A DNA stretch of 15,849 nt from Alphaproteobacteria bacterium UBA6347 (GCA_002440235.1 DJRZ01000034.1:1-15849); one strand, 5' to 3'. Shown: positions 1 to 7,342, counted from the stretch's first letter. Notes: generated from the letters alone by a model not told the origin. Program-made: numbers and translations.

Positions 1-81
1 GCGTCCTCCTCGCAATTTCCATTATTTTCAAGGCGGCGGCAAGTGAATTTTCGTCGCAACGTCGTATTAAAACGCGGGGCG

Positions 82-1167
82 TCAGGCAGATCTGCCCAGC
101 GCGTCGACGCGTTCGATCGAACGGCGGAATTTGTCGGCGTCCAGATCGTATCCTTCGACATGCCAGCCGGGAACTTTGGTCGCTTTGGCGATCAAAGCGG
201 GCAGATCGTCCGGCGTCAGACCGACAGCCGCCAGCGTGACGGGCAATCCCGTTTTTCTGTAAAACGCCATCACGCGGTCGCGCAGTTCGTCCCGCCCGTC
301 GTAATCCAGCAGAGCCAGCACTCCGAACGCCACCAGAAAGCCGTGCAGATACTTGTGCGAAGCGGGAAACACCGTCGCGCCGTAATAAAAGCAGTGCGCC
401 AGATTGGTGTTATAGTAAAATTCCGGACAAACCGTCATGTTGCTGACCAGTCCCGTTGAAATCACGATGTCCAGCGCGACCTCCTGCAACGCCGGCGAAG
501 ACCGTTTTTCGCGGCAGGATTCCAGCGCCGCCGCCCCGTATTGCAACAGCGGTTCGGTGCAGGCGGCGCACAACGCGCGCCCGACCAGCAGGTTTTGATC
601 CAATTTCACGTGGCGCAAAGCCAGTTCGACCTCGGCTTCCTTGCTCAGCGCGTCGCCGATGCCGGCTTGCAGGTATTCGACCGGCGCGCGGGCGATGATT
701 TCGTCGTTGATGAACACGCACAAAGGCGGGCGGGAGCTGTAAAAATTGTTTTTGAAACTGCCGTCCGCGTTGTACATGATCGCCAGCGCCGTGCAGGGCG
801 CGCAGTTCGACGATATCGTCGGAAACGTGAATAGCGGCTTTTCCAAATCCTCCGCCAGCACTTTGCAGGTGTCGCAACATTTGCCGCCGCCCATCGCCAG
901 AATCATGTCGGCGCCCGTCACGGTTTCGTTCCGTTTCAGCATGTCCACGTTTTCATAGGTGGAATCGCCGCCGTACCAAACGCGTCCGGCGACGGAGACT
1001 CCGCCCCGCTCCAACGCGCGTTCCAGCGCGTCCGCCGCCGCCGCCATCGCCCGTTTTCCGCCGACGATCACCGCCGTTTTCCCGTATTTTTTCAGCAAAG
1101 CGGGGGCTTTGTCGTACACGTCCGCGCCGATCGCGTAGTCGGGCAAAGCGACATAACTGCGTTTCAT
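82..1167 (-). CDS. Iron-containing alcohol dehydrogenase, GldA-like
   Basis: This 361-residue protein looks like a member of the iron-containing alcohol dehydrogenase superfamily, glycerol dehydrogenase branch. These cytosolic enzymes oxidise or reduce small alcohols or aldehydes with NAD(P). The N-terminal half has the dinucleotide-binding GGGK at residues 93-96. The C-terminal half carries the expected metal ligands Asp172 (in GIGDALSK), His248 (NLAHCF) and His265 (in HKYLHG), matching the Asp-His-His set of GldA. Length is normal for the short GldA subgroup. The ATG at 1165-1167 has AAGGAT upstream on the minus strand. It lies 22 bp after pgsA and is probably the last gene of the znuA-led run. 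The substrate cannot be read from sequence; members such as YbdH act on other hydroxy acids, so I give no gene symbol. The family call is secure, the specificity is not. Confidence 0.88.
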   Translation of the reverse strand: MKRSYVALPDYAIGADVYDKAPALLKKYGKTAVIVGGKRAMAAAADALERALERGGVSVAGRVWYGGDSTYENVDMLKRNETVTGADMILAMGGGKCCDTCKVLAEDLEKPLFTFPTISSNCAPCTALAIMYNADGSFKNNFYSSRPPLCVFINDEIIARAPVEYLQAGIGDALSKEAEVELALRHVKLDQNLLVGRALCAACTEPLLQYGAAALESCREKRSSPALQEVALDIVISTGLVSNMTVCPEFYYNTNLAHCFYYGATVFPASHKYLHGFLVAFGVLALLDYDGRDELRDRVMAFYRKTGLPVTLAAVGLTPDDLPALIAKATKVPGWHVEGYDLDADKFRRSIERVDALGRSA

Positions 1168-1189
1168 TTCCGTTATCCTTTTGAAAAGA

Positions 1190-1765
1190 TTAGTCCAAAT
1201 GTTTCAGACCCGTGCGCAGGTAATCGTACCCCGTCATCACGGTCAGCGTCGCGGCGACCCAGATCAGCACTTCGCCGACTTCGCCGAAATAGCAGAACCA
1301 CGGCGAAAAATCCGCGACCATCAGCATCGGAATGGCGAACATCTGAATCCCCGTTTTCCATTTCGCCAGACGCGTCACGGGCAGTCCGATCCGGATTTCA
1401 GCCAAAAATTCGCGCAAGCCGGAAACCAGCACCTCGCGGCACAAAATCACAACGGCGGGCAGCAACCCCGTCGCGCCCAGACGGTCGAACGCCGCCATCA
1501 TCAGCAACGTCGCGGCGACCAGCAGTTTGTCGGCGATCGGGTCGAACGTGCGCCCCAGACTGGACGTGCTTTTGAATTTGCGCGCCAGATAGCCGTCGAA
1601 ATAATCCGTCACGGACGCCGCGACGAACAGCGCGCAACCGACCCAAGCGGCGGCGACGCCCGGAAAGTAGAACGAGGCGACCACCCCCGGAATGACCAGA
1701 ATGCGCATAAAAGTCAAATAGTTGGGCAGTCTTTGCATGAAAGTTGTTTTTTTGTTTTCCGTCAT
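1190..1765 (-). CDS. pgsA: CDP-diacylglycerol--glycerol-3-phosphate 3-phosphatidyltransferase
   Basis: PgsA makes phosphatidylglycerol phosphate from CDP-diacylglycerol and glycerol 3-phosphate in the inner membrane, the committed step to phosphatidylglycerol and cardiolipin. The 191-residue protein begins MTENKKTTFMQRLPNYLTFMR, with the usual 'PNxLTxxR' entry helix. It holds the CDP-alcohol phosphotransferase signature DG-x2-AR-x8-G-x3-D-x3-D, seen as DGYLAR, then GRTFDPIADK at about residues 56-80. Several hydrophobic helices follow, and the length is typical. It sits 71 bp downstream of mutT and 22 bp upstream of the GldA-like gene on the minus strand. The gap to mutT holds an 8-bp inverted repeat and an AT-rich stretch, so a secondary promoter or partial terminator there is possible. 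PgsA is the best fit in the family because of size and motif spacing; phosphatidylserine synthase is less likely. Confidence 0.93.
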   Translation of the reverse strand: MTENKKTTFMQRLPNYLTFMRILVIPGVVASFYFPGVAAAWVGCALFVAASVTDYFDGYLARKFKSTSSLGRTFDPIADKLLVAATLLMMAAFDRLGATGLLPAVVILCREVLVSGLREFLAEIRIGLPVTRLAKWKTGIQMFAIPMLMVADFSPWFCYFGEVGEVLIWVAATLTVMTGYDYLRTGLKHLD

Positions 1766-1789
1766 CGTTTCAGTCCGATTATCAAAAAG

Positions 1790-1835
1790 TTTGCGCTACT
1801 ATATAACAATTCGCCGCGCGCCGCCAGAGCGCAAA
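1790..1835 (-). terminator. Possible weak terminator or processing hairpin after mutT
   Basis: Exact 8-bp arms TTTGCGCT (1790-1797) and AGCGCAAA (1828-1835) flank a 30-base spacer that contains GC-rich sequence and TATATA. Read on the minus strand the second arm is followed by CTTTTT. The long loop makes it weak as an intrinsic terminator. It could instead be a processing or operator site within the operon. Confidence 0.3.
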
Positions 1836-1836
1836 T

Positions 1837-2259
1837 TCATTTTTTTGCGCGCGCCGTCCACAGCCGCAAAGCCGCCGACAGCGACACGTCGGCGGGCGGC
1901 ATCGGGTGCGTTTCGGACAGACCGACCGTTTCCGCGTCGACGAATTCGAGCTTCTGCCCTTCCGCGCCGACGGGCGTTCCGCCCCATTTGCGGCAGACGA
2001 ACAAAGGCATCGCCAGATGAAAGGCGTCGTAGCCGTGGGACGCGAACGACAGCGGTTCCAAATCCCGCGCGTCGACGTCCAACCTCAGCTCTTCGTTCAA
2101 TTCGCGGCACAGCGCCTGTTTCGGCGTTTCCCCCTGTTCAATCTTGCCGCCGGGGTATTCCCACATACCCGCCAGATTTTTCCCCTCCGGACGCCGGGAC
2201 AGCAACACTTTGAAATCGGGGGTGATCAAAGCCCCCGCGACGACCCACAACACTTTCAT
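1837..2259 (-). CDS. mutT: Nudix hydrolase, MutT-like (8-oxo-dGTP diphosphatase)
   Basis: This 140-residue Nudix protein is likely the nucleotide-pool sanitising MutT, which hydrolyses 8-oxo-dGTP to the monophosphate. The Nudix box starts at Gly38 and reads GKIEQGE-x7-RELNEEL, with Glu44, Arg52, Glu53, Glu56 and Glu57 in place for metal binding. The residues around it (WEYPGGKIEQGE, TPKQA) are the MutT style rather than the RppH style. One oddity is that the usual Gly after the EE pair is Arg59 (ELRL instead of EXGU). The ATG at 2257-2259 overlaps the stop of the Memo/AMMECR1 gene by 4 bp, so translation is probably coupled. Nudix membership is certain; the MutT substrate is inferred from similarity around the box and length. 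Confidence 0.85.
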   Translation of the reverse strand: MKVLWVVAGALITPDFKVLLSRRPEGKNLAGMWEYPGGKIEQGETPKQALCRELNEELRLDVDARDLEPLSFASHGYDAFHLAMPLFVCRKWGGTPVGAEGQKLEFVDAETVGLSETHPMPPADVSLSAALRLWTARAKK

Positions 2260-3779
2260 TTTTTTCTTCCTTTCGGCAGCCAGACGGACATCGGGTCTTC
2301 CAGATCCCCGCTGTTCAGATCGATGACGCGGAAACGGTAGATTTTCACCGTCGGCGACCAGTAATTCGCGGGCAGTCCCGCCTTTTGCTTCAAATGCGCC
2401 AGAAATTCCTTCGGCGACGGGAAAGTCCCCCAGATTTGCGGCAGGAACAGCGCCTTGTTCGACCGTTCGCGCAAAATCAAGCCATCCTGCTGCGGGTTCA
2501 GCTTTGACAGCAGATCGTCTTCGCCGTCGAAACGGATCTGCGCCGGAGCGGTCAGAACGGAAACGGACAGTTCGGCGGTTTTGATTTCGTCTTCGGTCAG
2601 CGGGACGAAACGGAAGTCCGAAAAAACGGCGTTATAGGCGTTTTCCGACACGTCGTCCAGCAAAGACCGCGCGGGTTCGCCGGTTCCCGCGCCGCCGCGC
2701 AGGACGCCGTTGTGATAAACGTTGACGAACGTCGCCGTCTTGCGCGCGAATTCCTCGGGATAGCGGGATTCCGAAACGCGCAGGGGACGCCCGCGTTCGA
2801 ACCCCGAAACAATCGACTGCGCGGCGACCCGCAACAGCGATTCCTGATTTTCGCGCAAGACGGATTCGACGTGTTCCCAATCGTCCCGCGCCCCGTCGTC
2901 GTTTTCGTACACGCCGAACGCGCCGTAGCCGAACGTCCCGTCCGTTCTGAGATCCCCCGCGCCCGACGTCGCCAGCGAATCGATCAGTTTGACCGTCGAT
3001 CCGTTTTCCGCCGCGTAAGCCAGCAAGCCCGCGACGGGCAGAGGCGCGCAAAAGTGCCGTTTTTTAATTCTGCCGTATTCTTTGTTTTCCGTCAGTCCGA
3101 CCGCCTCGCGCATTGTTTTTTCGACCTTGTCCGCGTCTTTGCCCGACGCCATGTCAGCCGACACGATGACGACGGTTTCCAAACCGCCCCAAACCGCGTC
3201 GATCAAATCGGCGACCTGTTCGACGCTGGCGTCTTCGACCAGAACGGGAACGATTTTGACGTCCTTGGAGAACACGGCGGACACGAACGGCAGTTGGGAT
3301 TCCAGCGACGATTCGGCTTCGTGCGCGTCGCCGTCGTAATCAATGCCCTGAATTTTCAGCAACTTTTCGTTCATTTCGCCGTCGACTTCAAACCGGCGGT
3401 CCGGCATTTCCCAATACCGCGCGTCCGACAGCGATATGCCGTAGTACCTGCCCCGATGCGACGATCCGATCAGAACGACGCGCCTGACAAAGGGCTTCAG
3501 CCGCCGCAAAGCCGCGTATCCCGCCGCGGTCGCGTCCCCCGCGAAAATCTGCGCGCCGTGCGGAACGATGACGGCTTTGGGGATTTCGTCCGCCGGCAGA
3601 CGCAAACGTCCGTCCGCCGCGTCGATCAAATCCGCCGCTTTTTTCACCAGATCCGCCCCTTTTCGGGGATAAAGCGTTCCCGCCGCGACGGGATACCGAA
3701 TCTTTTCCCCATCCCCCGCGAACGCGGCGGCGACCGGCAGAACGGCGCAGATCAAAATCAGCAGACTTTTTAATTTCAC
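2256..3779 (-). CDS. Exported Memo-AMMECR1 fusion protein
   Basis: A 507-residue fusion of the two protein partners of the AmmeMemoRadiSam set. A signal peptide (residues 1-21, ending AAAFAG) places it in the periplasm. The Memo-like domain covers about 28-290: VAAGTLYP, VPHGAQIFAG, LIGSSH, ESSLESQLPF, SADM and CAPLPVAG are recognisable. Putative metal ligands His74, His108, Asp209 and Cys244 align with the His-His-Asp-Cys set of human MEMO1, although the surrounding consensus (PHAGY, SSDxSHY) has drifted. The AMMECR1-like domain covers about 310-505, with VYHNGVLRGGAG, DDVSENAYNAVF, LSVSVLT and LPQIWGTF. The hallmark LRGCIG is LRGGAG, so the cysteine is lost. Stop and start overlap neighbours by 4 bp: upstream is znuA and downstream mutT. 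No radical SAM partner is present. Function unknown; a metal-linked envelope role is inferred from context only. Confidence 0.87.
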   Translation of the reverse strand: MKLKSLLILICAVLPVAAAFAGDGEKIRYPVAAGTLYPRKGADLVKKAADLIDAADGRLRLPADEIPKAVIVPHGAQIFAGDATAAGYAALRRLKPFVRRVVLIGSSHRGRYYGISLSDARYWEMPDRRFEVDGEMNEKLLKIQGIDYDGDAHEAESSLESQLPFVSAVFSKDVKIVPVLVEDASVEQVADLIDAVWGGLETVVIVSADMASGKDADKVEKTMREAVGLTENKEYGRIKKRHFCAPLPVAGLLAYAAENGSTVKLIDSLATSGAGDLRTDGTFGYGAFGVYENDDGARDDWEHVESVLRENQESLLRVAAQSIVSGFERGRPLRVSESRYPEEFARKTATFVNVYHNGVLRGGAGTGEPARSLLDDVSENAYNAVFSDFRFVPLTEDEIKTAELSVSVLTAPAQIRFDGEDDLLSKLNPQQDGLILRERSNKALFLPQIWGTFPSPKEFLAHLKQKAGLPANYWSPTVKIYRFRVIDLNSGDLEDPMSVWLPKGRKK

Positions 3780-4648
3780 GGCGCGTCAATCCTTTTCAAA
3801 CAATCCGCCAGCGAATCGAACAGCCCGTTCATCAGGGATTCGTAAAATCCCGCGCCCACCGGCAATCCCGCCCCCATCGGATCCAGAACGCCCGTTTCGA
3901 CGTCCAGTCCCCGCGCGGCGGTCGCGAAACCTTTGGCGGAAAACTGCGGTTCGGAAAACAGGCAGACTTTTCCCGCGGATTTGATTTTTTCCCTCAGCGC
4001 CGCCAGCGCCCGCGCCCCCGAAGCGTGATGCGCGTCGATATGCAACGCGCCCAGCGGCGCGACGCCGAACGCCCTTTCAAAATAGGCGAAAGCGTCGTGA
4101 AACGTAACGAACGGCTTGCCTTTGAACGGCGAAAGCTTTTCTTCGCCCGTCCGTTGCAAAGCCCGCATTCGTCCGGCGACCGAAGCGGCGTTTTTATCGT
4201 AAAGCGCTTTGTTGTCCGGATCGATCCGCCCCAGATTTTCCGCCGCGATTTCGGCGACGGCAGCCATGTTCGACGGCATCAGCCAGAAATGCCCGTCGTT
4301 TTCCGTCCCGCCCCGAACGGGCAGACGGGTCAGCCGCCCGTCCGACAGAACGGCGACGCTTTTATCCGCCGCTCCGACCGATTCCAGCGGCTTCGGCAGG
4401 AAGGATTCCAGCTCCGCCCCGCCCCAAATCACCAAATCGGCGTTCGCCAGCTTGCGCATGTCGGACGGTTTCAGCGCGTAATCGTGCGCCGAAACGGCTG
4501 GATTCAGCAACAGTTCCGGCTGTCCCGCCCCCGCCATGACCGCCGAAACGATCGAATGGACTGGCGCGATCGACGCAACGACGGCGGGCGCGGCGCGGCA
4601 CGATCCCGAAAACAGCAACGCAAACAAAAAAAACGTCTTGACCAACAT
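3776..4648 (-). CDS. znuA: Zinc ABC transporter substrate-binding protein
   Basis: ZnuA captures Zn2+ in the periplasm and delivers it to the ZnuBC importer. The 290-residue protein has a signal peptide (MLVKTFFLFALLF, cleavage near CRAA). Cluster A-1 ligand positions are visible: His in SAHDYALKPSD, His in GHFWLMPSN, His in FHDAFAYFER, and an acidic residue in SEPQF / LDPMGAG. The His/Asp-rich loop of many ZnuA proteins is almost absent, leaving only a short VRGGTENDGH segment, so this is a loop-poor form. It is divergent from znuCB, and its minus-strand start has AGGA about 10 nt upstream, inside one arm of an inverted repeat. It overlaps the Memo/AMMECR1 gene by 4 bp. A manganese-specific homologue is possible, but the histidines and the ZnuC/ZnuB partners favour zinc. 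Confidence 0.92.
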   Translation of the reverse strand: MLVKTFFLFALLFSGSCRAAPAVVASIAPVHSIVSAVMAGAGQPELLLNPAVSAHDYALKPSDMRKLANADLVIWGGAELESFLPKPLESVGAADKSVAVLSDGRLTRLPVRGGTENDGHFWLMPSNMAAVAEIAAENLGRIDPDNKALYDKNAASVAGRMRALQRTGEEKLSPFKGKPFVTFHDAFAYFERAFGVAPLGALHIDAHHASGARALAALREKIKSAGKVCLFSEPQFSAKGFATAARGLDVETGVLDPMGAGLPVGAGFYESLMNGLFDSLADCLKRIDAP

Positions 4649-4658
4649 GAAAAAGTGT

Positions 4659-4676
4659 CCTTTAAGTCGTTAAAGG
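4659..4676. promoter_or_regulatory. Inverted repeat in znuA/znuCB divergent region (possible Zur operator)
   Basis: CCTTTAA-GTCG-TTAAAGG is a perfect 7-bp inverted repeat, 10 bp from the znuA start. Read on the minus strand its last arm carries the AAAGGA ribosome-binding site of znuA. It could be a Zur-type operator repressing both transcription units under zinc repletion, or an RNA hairpin hiding the znuA site. It does not closely match the alphaproteobacterial Zur box as I know it, so the regulator is inferred from position. Confidence 0.45.
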
Positions 4677-4678
4677 TA

Positions 4679-4694
4679 TTACGCTTCGGCGTAA
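4679..4694. promoter_or_regulatory. UUCG-tetraloop hairpin in znu intergenic region
   Basis: TTACGC-TTCG-GCGTAA forms a perfect 6-bp stem closed by C(UUCG)G, an unusually stable tetraloop on the plus strand. It sits 2 bp from the previous inverted repeat and would lie in the znuC leader RNA if transcription starts upstream. It may be a leader structure or a second half of a protein-binding site. Confidence 0.4.
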
Positions 4695-4727
4695 AAAACA
4701 AGTTTTAAGACGGGGACGCGATGACTC

Positions 4728-5474
4728 GTGAAAAAAAACAGTGAAAAAATCGTCGAATTAAAAGACGTCTGCCTGACCGTCGACGGCGTTCCGGTTCTGG
4801 AACACATCGGATTCAGCGTTTCGGCGGGGCAAATCGTCACGCTGATCGGTCCGAACGGCGCTGGAAAGACGACCCTGCTGAAAACCGTTCTGGGCGTCGT
4901 CAAGCCCGATTCCGGCTCGGTCTGGCGCAAAGAGGGGTTGAAAACGGGCTATGTGCCGCAAAAAATCAACCTGCCCCGCGCCATACCGCTGACCGTCGAA
5001 CGTTTTTTGCGGCTGGACGGCGACTATCCCGCGTCCAAACTGCGCGAAGTCTTGGAACTGACGGGCATCGCGCGGCTGGCGGGGCACAGCGTTCACCCGC
5101 TGTCGGGCGGGGAAACGCAGCGGCTGCTGCTGGCGCGCACTTTGCTGAAAGATCCCGACCTGCTGGTGCTGGACGAACCGGCGCAGGGGCTGGATCCCGT
5201 CGGCGAAGAACGGTTCTACGCCCTGCTGGAAACACTGAACGGCGACAGGAACTGCGCGATTTTGATGGTGTCGCACGACCTGCACGTCGTCATGGCGAAA
5301 ACCCACCGCGTGCTGTGCGTCAACCGCCACATCTGTTGCAGCGGTCTGCCCGAAGAGGTCGTCGACCGCCCCGAATACCTGCGTCTGTACGGCGAACGCC
5401 CGACGCTGGCGGTCTACCGCCACCGCCACGATCACAAACACCTGCCCGACGGGAGCGTCGAATATGTGGACTGA
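4728..5474 (+). CDS. znuC: Zinc ABC transporter ATP-binding protein
   Basis: ZnuC is the cytosolic ATPase that powers zinc import through ZnuB. The 248-residue protein has Walker A GPNGAGKTT (residues about 43-51), a Q-loop near YVPQK, the ABC signature LSGGE in HPLSGGETQR, Walker B LLVLDEPAQGLD and the switch His in SHDLHVV. The C-terminal tail is His-rich (YRHRHDHKH), common in this family. The start is GTG at 4728; a GGGG stretch lies 12 bp upstream. A seven-codon frame begins at ATG 4721 and overlaps this start. The gene overlaps znuB by 11 bp, so the two are translationally coupled. Divergent znuA supplies the binding protein. No Zur regulator gene is in the window. Confidence 0.94.
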   Translation: MKKNSEKIVELKDVCLTVDGVPVLEHIGFSVSAGQIVTLIGPNGAGKTTLLKTVLGVVKPDSGSVWRKEGLKTGYVPQKINLPRAIPLTVERFLRLDGDYPASKLREVLELTGIARLAGHSVHPLSGGETQRLLLARTLLKDPDLLVLDEPAQGLDPVGEERFYALLETLNGDRNCAILMVSHDLHVVMAKTHRVLCVNRHICCSGLPEEVVDRPEYLRLYGERPTLAVYRHRHDHKHLPDGSVEYVD

Positions 5475-6267
5475 ACCCTTTATCTGGCGGGGGCTGGTCG
5501 CCGCCGCCGTCATGGCAGTGCTGGCAAGCCCGATCGGCTGTCTGATGATCTGGCGGCGCACCGCCTATTTCAGCGACGCGCTGTCCCATTCCGCGCTGAC
5601 GGGCGTTCTGCTGGGGCTGGCGCTGGGCATCGGCGAAAACGCGGGCGTCGCGCTGGTCGTGTGCCTGACGGCGGGATTTTTGGCGCGGCTGTCGGACAAA
5701 TTCATTATCGGCATCGACATTCTGCTGTTGATCATCGGACAGACCGCCCTGTGCGCGGGCATCGTCGGATTGTCTTATCTGCCTCGGGTGCGCGCGGATC
5801 TGACGGCGTACCTGTTCGGCGACATGCTGTCCGTCACGGACGCCGACCTGATTTTCATCGCCTGCGCCGGAACGGTTTGCGCCGTTCTGTTGGCTTTGAA
5901 CTGGAAAAAGCAGATCTTCGCCGCCGTCATGCCCGACGTCGCGCAAAGCGAAAACGTGTCGACCGCCGGACAGTCCGCCGTGTTTATGACGCTGACCGCG
6001 CTGTTCGTTTCGCTGGCGATGAAAACGACGGGGCTGTTGCTGGTGTCCGCGCTGCTGATCATTCCGCCCGCCACCGCGCGTTTTTTCGCCAAAACGCCCG
6101 AACAGATGGCTGTGCTGGGCAGTCTGACAGGCGTTTTCTGCGTCGTCGCCGGACTGACGGCGTCCGTCGCGTTCGACGCCCCCGCCGCCCCCGCGACCGA
6201 AATCGTCGCGGCGTTTTTGTTCGCCGCCGCCGGTCTGTCGCGGCGCGGTAACAAAACAATCATCTAA
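5464..6267 (+). CDS. znuB: Zinc ABC transporter permease
   Basis: ZnuB is the inner-membrane channel subunit of the zinc importer, ABC-3 permease family. The 267-residue protein is almost wholly hydrophobic, with about eight membrane helices. Family landmarks include the N-terminal PIGCLMIWRRTAYFSDALSH, with the conserved SDALSHSAL block, and the late TTGLLLVSALLIIPPATAR block. Its ATG lies inside the end of znuC (11-bp overlap), so expression is coupled. The gene ends 59 bp before the orphan ATPase, which has its own candidate promoter. An AAGCGG hairpin just after the stop lacks a T-run, so no convincing terminator follows. Length and motifs are normal. Confidence 0.94.
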   Translation: MWTEPFIWRGLVAAAVMAVLASPIGCLMIWRRTAYFSDALSHSALTGVLLGLALGIGENAGVALVVCLTAGFLARLSDKFIIGIDILLLIIGQTALCAGIVGLSYLPRVRADLTAYLFGDMLSVTDADLIFIACAGTVCAVLLALNWKKQIFAAVMPDVAQSENVSTAGQSAVFMTLTALFVSLAMKTTGLLLVSALLIIPPATARFFAKTPEQMAVLGSLTGVFCVVAGLTASVAFDAPAAPATEIVAAFLFAAAGLSRRGNKTII

Positions 6268-6273
6268 ACCCGC

Positions 6274-6303
6274 TTGCCAAAGCGGCGGAAAATGTATTAT
6301 AAA
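6274..6303 (+). promoter_or_regulatory. Candidate sigma70 promoter for the PilT/DotB-like ATPase
   Basis: TTGCCA (6274-6279), an 18-bp spacer and TATAAA (6298-6303) lie between znuB and the ATPase gene. Start of transcription would be near 6310. A GGGA ribosome-binding site at 6315-6318 precedes ATG 6327 by 8 bp. Confidence 0.45.
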
Positions 6304-6326
6304 AGAGCGTTGAATGGGATAAATAT

Positions 6327-7292
6327 ATGGCTACGATCGACGAACAACTCTTTTCCGATATCTGGTACACGCCGGATCACACGCTTTACATTCACGACGG
6401 GGAAACCCGATTCGGACTGAAAGTGCTGGAGGTCGACGACGCCGAGGAGTTTCATCAGGCTTTGGAACGCGCCTACACCGGACGGTCCAGCTATTCCATG
6501 GCGTACGGGTCGACCATGTACCGCGTCGAACGCGTGTCGACGCTGACGGGCGTGATGTATTCCGCCCGCCGCATGCCGCGCAAGACCCCCGACGTCGTGC
6601 GTCTGGGATTGCCCGAAGCCGTCACCAACCATTTGATTTCCCTGAACCGCGAATCGGGGCTGATTTTGTGGGCGGGTCCCACGGGCGCGGGCAAAACGAC
6701 GTCCATTTCCTGCCTGATGCGCAAATTTTTGGAACGCGAAGGCGGCTACGCCTACACGATCGAAGACCCCCCCGAAATGCCTTTGGACGGAATTTACCAG
6801 TCCAAACGCGGCGGGCTGGGCATGTGCAAACAGACCGAACCCGACAACAACGACTGGGGCGAATCCCTGAAATCGGCTTTGCGTTGCCGCCCCCGCTACA
6901 TTCTGGTGGGCGAAATCCGCACCCCCGAATGCGCCAGCCAGATTTTGCGCGCGGCGACGTCCGGACACCTTGTGCTGTCGACGATTCACGCCAACAGCGT
7001 CGAAGACGCGCTGAACTCCGTCATCAAATACGCCACCAGCGCGGATCTGAGCGAAGAGCTCGCCGCCGACCTGCTGGGACGCGGGATTCTGGGCGTCATT
7101 CACCAGAAACTGCAGGGCATCAAAACGATGTTCCCCGAAATCCGTTTCGTGTTCGCCAACCCCGATCCGTCCGTCGCCGACCAGTTGCGCATCAGCATTC
7201 GCGACCGCCAGATTTCGCTGGGCACGCTGATGGAATCCCAAGCCGCGCGCCTGTATCAGGGCAAGCCTCTGTTCCGCGAACCGGAAGTCTGA
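6327..7292 (+). CDS. PilT/GspE-superfamily secretion ATPase, DotB-like
   Basis: A 321-residue hexameric-type ATPase of the type II / type IV secretion superfamily. After an N-terminal domain of about 100 residues come Walker A GPTGAGKTT (117-125), an Asp box YTIEDPPE, Walker B YILVGEIRTPE (Glu196) and a His box GHLVLSTIHANS (213-224). Such ATPases drive pilus retraction (PilT) or Dot/Icm and IncI-type conjugation (DotB/TraJ). The short N-terminus and EDPPE / VGEIRTPE wording seem closer to DotB than to PilT, but this is judgement from memory. No pilin, secretin or type IV secretion gene is nearby. The gene has its own candidate promoter and a strong terminator, making it a single-gene unit. 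The superfamily is certain; the machine it serves is not visible here. Confidence 0.85.
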   Translation: MATIDEQLFSDIWYTPDHTLYIHDGETRFGLKVLEVDDAEEFHQALERAYTGRSSYSMAYGSTMYRVERVSTLTGVMYSARRMPRKTPDVVRLGLPEAVTNHLISLNRESGLILWAGPTGAGKTTSISCLMRKFLEREGGYAYTIEDPPEMPLDGIYQSKRGGLGMCKQTEPDNNDWGESLKSALRCRPRYILVGEIRTPECASQILRAATSGHLVLSTIHANSVEDALNSVIKYATSADLSEELAADLLGRGILGVIHQKLQGIKTMFPEIRFVFANPDPSVADQLRISIRDRQISLGTLMESQAARLYQGKPLFREPEV

Positions 7293-7314
7293 TTTTACCG
7301 CGACCATCTATTCG

Positions 7315-7342
7315 AAAGCCTTTCCCCCGAAAGGCTTTTTTT
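7315..7342 (+). terminator. Intrinsic terminator of the ATPase gene
   Basis: A 10-bp stem AAAGCCTTTC / GAAAGGCTTT with a CCCC loop is followed by a run of T (7336-7342). It begins 22 bp after the ATPase stop codon. Confidence 0.9.

Noticed and set aside
1..22. A minus-strand ATG at 20-22 opening MEIARRT and running off the left edge.
   Set aside because: Only seven codons are visible and no good ribosome-binding site precedes it, so it cannot be called a gene.
6270..6285. CCGCTT-GCCA-AAGCGG hairpin after znuB.
   Set aside because: A perfect 6-bp stem, but no T-run follows and it overlaps the TTGCCA of the next promoter, so it is not called a terminator.
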